NCBI RefSeq assembly: GCF_016629525.1
Contig: NZ_AP024269.1
Coordinates: forward strand, 1,178,001 to 1,242,000
From: Kaistia sp. 32K
GTDB taxonomy: Bacteria; Pseudomonadota; Alphaproteobacteria; Rhizobiales; Kaistiaceae
Direction: 5' to 3'
DNA length: 64,000 bases
In this document: positions 59,018-64,000 of the stretch, piece by piece
Numbering within the stretch: the stretch's first letter is position 1
Layout: the number at the start of each line of letters is the position of its first letter
The notes under the pieces: generated by a model
Told to the model about the DNA's origin: nothing
Databases searched by the model: none
What the model saw: the letters and a program-made list of their open reading frames with translations, nothing else
Position numbers and translations under genes: made by a program

Positions 59018-60586
59018 TCAGTGTCCGCCACCGCCGCCGGCAGGTGCTGCCTGCGGCTTGCGGGCGAGGGGAACCAGCAGGACGATGCCCGCGAAGATCA
59101 CGGCGAGCACCAGGAAGACGTCCGAGAACGCCATCACCAGCGCCTCGCGCTTGACCGAGAGCGTCAGCGTCTTGATCGCGGCGATGTTGGCGTCGGAACC
59201 CAGCGTCGCGGCGAAGCCCTTGGTCATCAGGTCTAGCCGCTCGGTCGCCGCCTCGCGTCCCCACTGCACCTGCTCGTGCAGGCGCGTGATGTGCAGGTCC
59301 CAGCGATTGTTGAGGATCGTCGTGATGACGGCGAGGCCGACCGCGCCGCCGAGGTTGCGCGTCAGGTTGAACAGGCCGGAGGCGTTCTTCATGCGCTCGG
59401 GCGGCAGCGTGCCGAGGGCGAGCATCGAGACCGGCATCATCGAGGTCATCAGCGCGACGCCGCGCATCGCCTGCGGGATGAACAGCTCGCTGAACGCCCA
59501 GTCCTTGGTGATCGGCACCAGCTCCAGGCAGGACAATGCGAACAGCGCCAGGCCGAAGGCCATCATGTAGCGCGGGTCCATCTTCTGGCCGAGCCGGCCG
59601 ACGATCGGCGCGGTCATCATCATGAACAGGCCGGTGACGAACATCGTCTCGCCAATCTGCAGGGAATCGTAGCCGCGCACGCGCGCCAGATAGACCGGGT
59701 AGAGATAGACGAGGCCGTAGAGGCCGACGCCGAGCATGAAGGAGAACAGCGCGCCGGTCGCGAAGTTGCGGTTCTGGAAGGCGCGCACGTCGACGATCGG
59801 CTCGTTGGCGCGCAGCACCCGCCAGAAGAACAGGATGCCGGCGACGACGGTGACGACCGCCAGCGAGGCGATGGTCTCGTCCTGGAACCAGTCGTTGGCC
59901 GAGCCCTCTTCAAGCACATATTCGAGGCTGCCGAGGAAGGCGGCGAGCGTGATCAGGCCGATATAGTCGAAATGCTGCAGCAGCTTGAAGTTGGGCTTGT
60001 CCCAGTCGACGAAGGAAAGCACGCCGATGGTGACGAAGATGCCCGGGATGACGTTGACCAGAAACAGCCAGTGCCAGGAGAACAGATTGGTCAGGTAGCC
60101 GCCGATCGTCGGGCCGACGGTCGGCGCGAGCGTCGCGATCAGGCCGACGATCGCCGAAACCATGGCGCGGCGGTTGGGCGGGAAGATCGTGAAGGCAGCC
60201 GCGAACACGGCCGGGATCATGCCGCCGCCGATGAAGCCCTGGGCGGCGCGCCAGACGATCATCTCGCCGATCGAGCTCGAGGTGGCGCAGCCGATCGAGG
60301 TGATGGTGAAGCCGCCCGCCGCGATGGCGAAGAGATAGCGGGTGGAAAGCGCCCGGCCGAGGAAGCCCGACAGCGGGATCATGATGATCTCGGCGATCAG
60401 GTAGGCCGTCTGCACCCAGGAGATTTCCTGCGCGCTGGCCGAAAGGCCGGCCTGGATCTCGGTCAGCGACGACGACACGATCTGGATGTCGAGGATCGCC
60501 ATGAACATGCCGACGGCCATGGCGACGAAGCCAAGCGTCCGGCGCGGAGTCATTTCGGGCAGGGCGGGCTGCTGGGGACCGGCCAT
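59018..60586 (-). CDS. emrB: EmrB-like MFS efflux pump
   Basis: A 522-residue DHA2 transporter with about 14 membrane segments: FMAILDIQIVSSSLTEIQAGL in TM1, ISWVQTAYLIAEIIMIPLSG, the loop GRALSTRYLF and AQGFIGGGMIPAVFAA. The close match to EmrB, together with the EmrA-like adaptor gene just upstream, indicates a tripartite pump that carries hydrophobic compounds across both membranes. The ATG follows AGGAG. A 164-bp gap with two perfect hairpins separates it from emrA. Confidence 0.92.
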   Translation of the reverse strand: MAGPQQPALPEMTPRRTLGFVAMAVGMFMAILDIQIVSSSLTEIQAGLSASAQEISWVQTAYLIAEIIMIPLSGFLGRALSTRYLFAIAAGGFTITSIGCATSSSIGEMIVWRAAQGFIGGGMIPAVFAAAFTIFPPNRRAMVSAIVGLIATLAPTVGPTIGGYLTNLFSWHWLFLVNVIPGIFVTIGVLSFVDWDKPNFKLLQHFDYIGLITLAAFLGSLEYVLEEGSANDWFQDETIASLAVVTVVAGILFFWRVLRANEPIVDVRAFQNRNFATGALFSFMLGVGLYGLVYLYPVYLARVRGYDSLQIGETMFVTGLFMMMTAPIVGRLGQKMDPRYMMAFGLALFALSCLELVPITKDWAFSELFIPQAMRGVALMTSMMPVSMLALGTLPPERMKNASGLFNLTRNLGGAVGLAVITTILNNRWDLHITRLHEQVQWGREAATERLDLMTKGFAATLGSDANIAAIKTLTLSVKREALVMAFSDVFLVLAVIFAGIVLLVPLARKPQAAPAGGGGGH

Positions 60587-60666
60587 GATCGTCTCCTGGG
60601 GCTCTGGCCCCGAATACCGGGACTATCCCCCGGCGGCACGGCCGTGCGCGGACGGTCGGAATGGGA

Positions 60667-60740
60667 CGAGAGAGGGCGGGCGGGGCCGGTAGGGACGGCT
60701 CTGCCCGCCCTCTCTCGCGGTTCTCCCCGTGGGGGAGAAC
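60667..60740. repeat. Two perfect hairpins between emrA and emrB
   Basis: CGAGAGAGGGCGGGC (60667-60681) pairs over 15 bp with GCCCGCCCTCTCTCG (60703-60717), and GTTCTCCCC (60720-60728) pairs over 9 bp with GGGGAGAAC (60732-60740). They begin 11 bp after the emrA stop on the minus strand. They resemble REP elements and could reduce downstream expression or stabilise the emrA message. Confidence 0.7.
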
Positions 60741-60750
60741 GTCTGGTGGA

Positions 60751-61998
60751 TCAGTTCGTCGTCGCCGCCACGCGGGCGCTGTCGCCGGTGCGGCTGTCGA
60801 TATCCACGACGACGGAAAGGCCGGGGCGCAGATGGCCCTTGGCAGCTTCCGAAGCCGGAATGCGGATGCGGACCGGCACGCGCTGGGTGATCTTGGTGAA
60901 GTTGCCCGTGGCGTTGTCCGGCGGCAGCAGGCTGAAGACGGCGCCCGATGCCGGGGCGACACTATCCACCGTGCCGACGATCGGCGTCTCGGAATAGGCG
61001 TCGACGCTGACGCTCGCGGTCGCGCCCGGCCGGATACGGTCGAGCTGCGTTTCCTTGAAGTTGGCGTCGACATAGACGTCCTGCAGCGGCACCAGGGCCA
61101 GGAGGCGCTGGCCGGTGGCGACATACTGGCCGGGCTGCACCGCGCGATTGCCGATCACGCCGTCGAACGGCGCGCGGACGACCATGTGCTCGAGATCGAG
61201 CTTCTTCTGGTCGAGCGTCGTCTGGTCCTGGTCCAGCGCCCGTTCGGCCTCGACGCGCTGCGCCTGCAGGACGCCGACATTGGCCTCGGCCGTGGTCAGG
61301 CCGGCCTTGGCGGAAAGAACCGCCGCGCTGGTCTTGTCCTTGGTCGCCTGCGCCTGCTGCAGGGCCTGCTGCGTCGCGAACTGGTTCTTGGCCAGCTGCG
61401 TGGCGCGGTCCAGATCGGCGACGGCGAGCTCAGCGTCAGCATTGGCCGTCGTGATCGCCGTGCGGGCCTGCTCGACATTCGCCTTGCCGGCCTCGATCTG
61501 CTTGTCGATCCGGTCGATCGCGGCCTGCTGCGCGGCGATCTGGTTTTGCGCCGCCTCGACCGCGAGCTTCTGGTCGGAATCGTCGAGATAGACGAGCGGA
61601 TCGCCGGTCTTCACCGCCGAATTGTTGGCGACGGCGACCTTGGTGACATAGCCGGGAAGCCGCGGGGCGACCGTCGAGGTGTCGGCGCCGACATAGGCGT
61701 CGTCGGTCGAGACCATGAAGCGGCCGACCGTCCACCATTCATGCCCGAAATAGCTGCCGGCCGCGATCGCGACGACGGCCACCGTCAGGAGAAGAAACCG
61801 CCGTCGCCCGCCGCGCTTGGCCGGGGGTGGGGCAGCCGCGATCTTGACCTCGCCATCGGAGCCGGGCGTGGAGGGGCGCTCGGCGATCGGCGCGGCCGCG
61901 GGCGGCGGCGGTGTGGAATCGGCGGTCTTGCGCTGGATCGGCTCCAGCTCGGAGACGCCGGTATCGTCAGGGTTCTCGACAAGTGCGACCTTTGCCAT
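60751..61998 (-). CDS. emrA: EmrA-like periplasmic adaptor (HlyD family)
   Basis: A 415-residue adaptor. A Pro/Ala-rich cytoplasmic leader of about 60 residues precedes the single membrane segment (about 66-84; RFLLLTVAVVAIAAGSYFG), then DDAYVGADTSTVAPRLPGYV starts the lipoyl-like domain, with a long alpha hairpin and the second half VVRAPFDGVIGNRAVQPGQYV. It links EmrB to an outer-membrane channel not encoded here. It is the first gene of its transcript, divergent from a TetR regulator with palindromic operators in between. Confidence 0.92.
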   Translation of the reverse strand: MAKVALVENPDDTGVSELEPIQRKTADSTPPPPAAAPIAERPSTPGSDGEVKIAAAPPPAKRGGRRRFLLLTVAVVAIAAGSYFGHEWWTVGRFMVSTDDAYVGADTSTVAPRLPGYVTKVAVANNSAVKTGDPLVYLDDSDQKLAVEAAQNQIAAQQAAIDRIDKQIEAGKANVEQARTAITTANADAELAVADLDRATQLAKNQFATQQALQQAQATKDKTSAAVLSAKAGLTTAEANVGVLQAQRVEAERALDQDQTTLDQKKLDLEHMVVRAPFDGVIGNRAVQPGQYVATGQRLLALVPLQDVYVDANFKETQLDRIRPGATASVSVDAYSETPIVGTVDSVAPASGAVFSLLPPDNATGNFTKITQRVPVRIRIPASEAAKGHLRPGLSVVVDIDSRTGDSARVAATTN

Positions 61999-62033
61999 GA
62001 CTTGGCTCTGTCCTTCTGCCCCGAAAAGCTCGT

Positions 62034-62052
62034 TGACCGAACGGTTCGGTCA
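62034..62052. promoter_or_regulatory. Perfect palindrome, TetR operator
   Basis: TGACCGAACGGTTCGGTCA is a perfect 19-bp palindrome, 36 bp before the emrA start. Part of it recurs at 62096-62114. Its form and location fit an operator of the divergent TetR protein. Confidence 0.75.
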
Positions 62053-62095
62053 TTGGGTGCTTGAACTAGTCCCATCGATCGCCTAAATCAAGATC

Positions 62096-62114
62096 GAACT
62101 GAACGGTTCGGTCA
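62096..62114. promoter_or_regulatory. Second, partial copy of the TetR operator
   Basis: GAACGGTTCGGTCA at 62101-62114 repeats the right 14 bases of the 62034-62052 palindrome, while the five bases before it are degenerate. The centres are 62 bp apart, about six helical turns. Confidence 0.6.
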
Positions 62115-62248
62115 AAAAAATTCTGCGCTGCAACACAAGTTGGCGTTGATTGGATGGGCCGCCGCTTCTTGGTATTTTTGAAACGACGACGAAACGGACG
62201 CGATTCAAGGCCGCTAGCGGCCAAGGCGCCCGGGAAGGGAGAAAGACC

Positions 62249-62914
62249 GTGGCATTCGTAGATACGCCTGACATTGCCCAAGAGGATGGGGCAGGGCAGG
62301 ATTCACGAAAGCGCGAGCAGATCATGCGCGGCGCCAGCCAGGTCTTTTTGGAGAAGGGCTTCGACGCGGCGAGCATGAACGACATCGCGCGGGCCGCGGG
62401 CGTTTCGAAGGGCACGCTCTATGTCTATTTCGCCAACAAGGAGCGCTTGTTCGTCGAGCTGATCTCGTCGGAGAAGCGCGAAGAGCTCTTCCGGATCGTC
62501 ACGCTCGATTTCGAAAACCACAATGTCGAGGCGGTTCTAAAGAAATTCGGCCGGGAGCTCTGCGAGATCCTGACCAAGCCCTATTACATCAAGGCGATGC
62601 GGTCGGTGTTCTCGATCATCAACCGGATGCCGGAGATCGGGGTCGAGTTCTATTCGAACGGGCCGCTGCTCTGCACGGAGCTGCTCGCCAAATATCTCGA
62701 TGCCCAGACCAAGGCGGGCGTGCTCGATATCGAGGATTGCCTGCTCGCCGCCCAGCAGTTCGTCGAACTGTCGCAGAGCGGCGTCATGCGCAGCGTCCTG
62801 TTCGGGGTCATCGATACCCCCAACGCCGCGGAAATCGCACGCCGTGTCGACAGCGCCGTCGTCGTCTTCATGCGGTCCTATCGGGCGCAGCAGGCGGTTT
62901 CCACCGCCGGCTGA
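62249..62914 (+). CDS. TetR/AcrR-family repressor of the emr genes
   Basis: A 221-residue regulator. Helix-turn-helix at about residues 22-68: QIMRGASQVFLEKGFDAASM, then NDIARAAGVSKGTLYVYFANKERLF. The C-terminal ligand domain shows RMPEIGVEFYSNGP, typical of AcrR-like repressors of efflux pumps. I chose GTG 62249 because GGGAAGGGAG is just upstream; the frame is open further but overlaps the operator region. It is divergent from emrA with the palindromes in between, so it most likely represses both. Confidence 0.87.
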   Translation: MAFVDTPDIAQEDGAGQDSRKREQIMRGASQVFLEKGFDAASMNDIARAAGVSKGTLYVYFANKERLFVELISSEKREELFRIVTLDFENHNVEAVLKKFGRELCEILTKPYYIKAMRSVFSIINRMPEIGVEFYSNGPLLCTELLAKYLDAQTKAGVLDIEDCLLAAQQFVELSQSGVMRSVLFGVIDTPNAAEIARRVDSAVVVFMRSYRAQQAVSTAG

Positions 62915-62924
62915 TCCGAGCGGG

Positions 62925-62944
62925 CGGGCGGCCGGAGCCGCCCG
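62925..62944. terminator. Hairpin between convergent genes
   Basis: CGGGCGGC (62925-62932) pairs with GCCGCCCG (62937-62944) around CGGA. It sits between the convergent TetR and L,D-transpeptidase genes, without a good T-run. Confidence 0.55.
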
Positions 62945-62953
62945 ACTTCAACT

Positions 62954-63574
62954 TCAGCGGACGACGACCTTGGTGCCGATCGGCACGCGCGAATAGAGGT
63001 CGCTGACATCGGCGTTGACGAGGCGGATGCAGCCTGACGACACGTTGTGGCCGATCGTCCAGGGCTCGCTGGTGCCGTGAATGCGGAAGATCGTGTCCTG
63101 GCCGCCGCGATAGAGATACATGGCGCGGGCACCGAGCGGGTTCTTCGGGCCGCCCTCCATATAGGCCGGCAGGATGCGGCCCTTGGCGCGCTCGCGGGCG
63201 ATCATCTGGGGCGGCGGCGTCCAGCCCGGCCATTCCGCCTTGCGGCCGACCGTGACATTGCCCTTCCAGCCGAAGCCCTCGCGGCCGACGCCGACGCCGT
63301 AGCGCATGGCCTTGCCGTTGCCCTCGACGAGATAGAGGAACTTCTCGTCCGAGTGGATGACGATCGTGCCGGGCTTCTCGTTGGTCTCGTAGCGGACGCG
63401 CTGGCGCTGGTATTTGTAGGGAACCGCGGCGCCCGGCCCGGAGGCCTGCGGGCGGAAATTGTCGCTGCCCTGGAAAAGCATCTTGAAGAAGTTCTCGGCA
63501 TGGGCCGTGCCGCCGGCGGTGAAGGACACCGCTCCGGCGAGAAGCGAAGCTGCCAAGGTGCGTTTGAAATTCAT
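62954..63574 (-). CDS. L,D-transpeptidase (YkuD domain), exported
   Basis: A 206-residue exported protein: signal peptide to about residue 27 (cleavage near GTAHAEN), then a YkuD domain from about 70. The catalytic motif is IHGTSEPWTIGHNVSSGCIRLVN, with His and Cys (HxnSxGC; Cys about 188). It would form 3-3 peptide cross-links in peptidoglycan or attach proteins to it. The ATG at 63574 is placed five bases after AGGGGG; the codon just before it is also ATG. A CRP-type site lies upstream at 63686-63701. Confidence 0.9.
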   Translation of the reverse strand: MNFKRTLAASLLAGAVSFTAGGTAHAENFFKMLFQGSDNFRPQASGPGAAVPYKYQRQRVRYETNEKPGTIVIHSDEKFLYLVEGNGKAMRYGVGVGREGFGWKGNVTVGRKAEWPGWTPPPQMIARERAKGRILPAYMEGGPKNPLGARAMYLYRGGQDTIFRIHGTSEPWTIGHNVSSGCIRLVNADVSDLYSRVPIGTKVVVR

Positions 63575-63685
63575 CATGTCCCCCCTATCAGGCCGGTTTG
63601 CGCCATGAAGCGCCGTTTTGAATATTCGCACGATAGGATCGCGGTCTATCAGCGGCAACCTTCGTGCGAATCACGGGGCCGTGAT

Positions 63686-63701
63686 TGTGATTGCGATCAC
63701 A
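63686..63701. promoter_or_regulatory. CRP-like palindrome
   Basis: TGTGA-TTGCGA-TCACA matches the CRP half-sites exactly with the standard 6-bp spacer. It is 112 bp upstream of the transpeptidase and 120 bp upstream of the ABC transporter gene. Whether the local CRP/Clr homologue uses this E. coli-type site is unknown. Confidence 0.4.
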
Positions 63702-63821
63702 GAGCCTGCATTCTCCAGTTGGCTCATTAAGTTTCGGTAACGTGGCGGCCATCTCGCCGTCAGACGCCCGCCGCGATAGTGGGGCCGACAGTCAGGCCAC
63801 CTGTGCCGGTTGGAGATCTAC

Positions 63822-64000
63822 ATGCGCAAGCTTAAGTCAGCACTGGCGACCGTGCTGCGAATCGCGCTTCCCTATTTTCGTTCATCAGACATGTGGGTGG
63901 CGCTCGGCCTTCTGGCCGTCGTCATCGGGCTCAGGCTTTTCAATGTCTGGCTGGACGTAAAATTCAACTATTGGAACAACGATTTCTATACAGCCCTTCA
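63822..64000 (+). CDS. SbmA/BacA- or YddA-like ABC transporter, truncated by window edge
   Basis: Only the first 59 residues are visible. After a charged start (MRKLKSALATVLRIALPYF) comes a membrane segment (SSDMWVALGLLAVVIGLRLF) and the block NVWLDVKFNYWNNDFYTALQ, which matches the start of the 'ABC_membrane_2' family: SbmA/BacA peptide importers and YddA/vitamin B12-type ABC proteins. Whether an ATPase domain follows cannot be seen. The ATG follows TGGAGA. Confidence 0.78.
   Translation, partial: MRKLKSALATVLRIALPYFRSSDMWVALGLLAVVIGLRLFNVWLDVKFNYWNNDFYTAL

Noticed and set aside
59276..60997. Plus-strand frames of 570 and 467 codons opposite emrB and emrA
   Set aside because: They mirror two well-supported transporter genes and show no protein motifs.

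Overview
The window is GC-rich DNA from an alphaproteobacterium, most likely of the order Hyphomicrobiales (Rhizobiales). Supporting signs are an ExoY/ExoF-type exopolysaccharide (EPS) block, tandem phasins, a PdhS/PleC-like histidine kinase, a DUF1127 protein beside an LsrB/VtlR-like LysR regulator, a plant-type glutamate-cysteine ligase, a tRNA-His with A73 and U72, and a 'GAGCGTTTTCGAGCGAAGTG' intergenic repeat of the type scattered through rhizobial genomes. The genus cannot be fixed from the sequence alone. I see no phage, insertion sequence, CRISPR array or rRNA.

Layout. 1-2.5 kb: the 3' part of a CtlX-like guanidino-group hydrolase and an ornithine cyclodeaminase (citrulline/arginine to ornithine to proline), convergent with an AT-rich TetR-family gene. 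2.8-17.3 kb: a Wzx/Wzy-type EPS locus with polymerase, flippase, five glycosyltransferases, an ExoF-like export protein, the ExoY-like initiating transferase, a GH16 glycanase, a Wzz/ExoP-like co-polymerase whose kinase half looks inactive, and a small membrane protein resembling the ExoX/SyrA repressors. 17.5-21.8 kb: an outer-membrane protein followed by two exported sulfatases. 22-25.1 kb: a phospholipid N-methyltransferase divergent from an OmpR/EnvZ-type two-component system. 25.5-27.1 kb: tRNA-His and two phasins. 27.5-31.2 kb: a 1249-residue PAS histidine kinase.

31.4-36.9 kb: LysR and DUF1127, a DUF937-like protein, a universal stress protein, glutamate-cysteine ligase and an SDR dehydrogenase. 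37.4-41.9 kb: a two-gene RND efflux pump. 42-44.4 kb: a VOC protein with its ribosome-binding site inside a hairpin, a class I glutamine amidotransferase, a DUF29 protein and a cluster of intergenic repeats. 44.4-52 kb: L-lactate and glycolate oxidation (lldR/lldD; LysR and glcDEF), with a small secreted-protein gene on the opposite strand between glcE and glcF. 52-57.3 kb: DUF1488, a TMEM175-like channel, a TPP riboswitch with thiM-thiE, malate synthase and a second VOC protein. 57.3-62.9 kb: an EmrAB-type efflux set with an extra DHA2 transporter, divergent from a TetR regulator and with palindromic operators. 63-64 kb: an L,D-transpeptidase and the start of an SbmA/YddA-like ABC transporter cut by the window edge.

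How the genes fit together. Most of the window is ordinary chromosomal content grouped by function: envelope polysaccharide, efflux with local repressors, and oxidation of C2/C3 acids (glycolate to glyoxylate by GlcDEF, then malate by malate synthase). The least ordinary points are the degenerate kinase half of the EPS co-polymerase, the antisense gene inside glcDEF, the sulfatase/outer-membrane-protein operon, the long acidic spacers of the histidine kinase, and several candidate RNA or operator structures. I did not find a clearly new multi-gene system.
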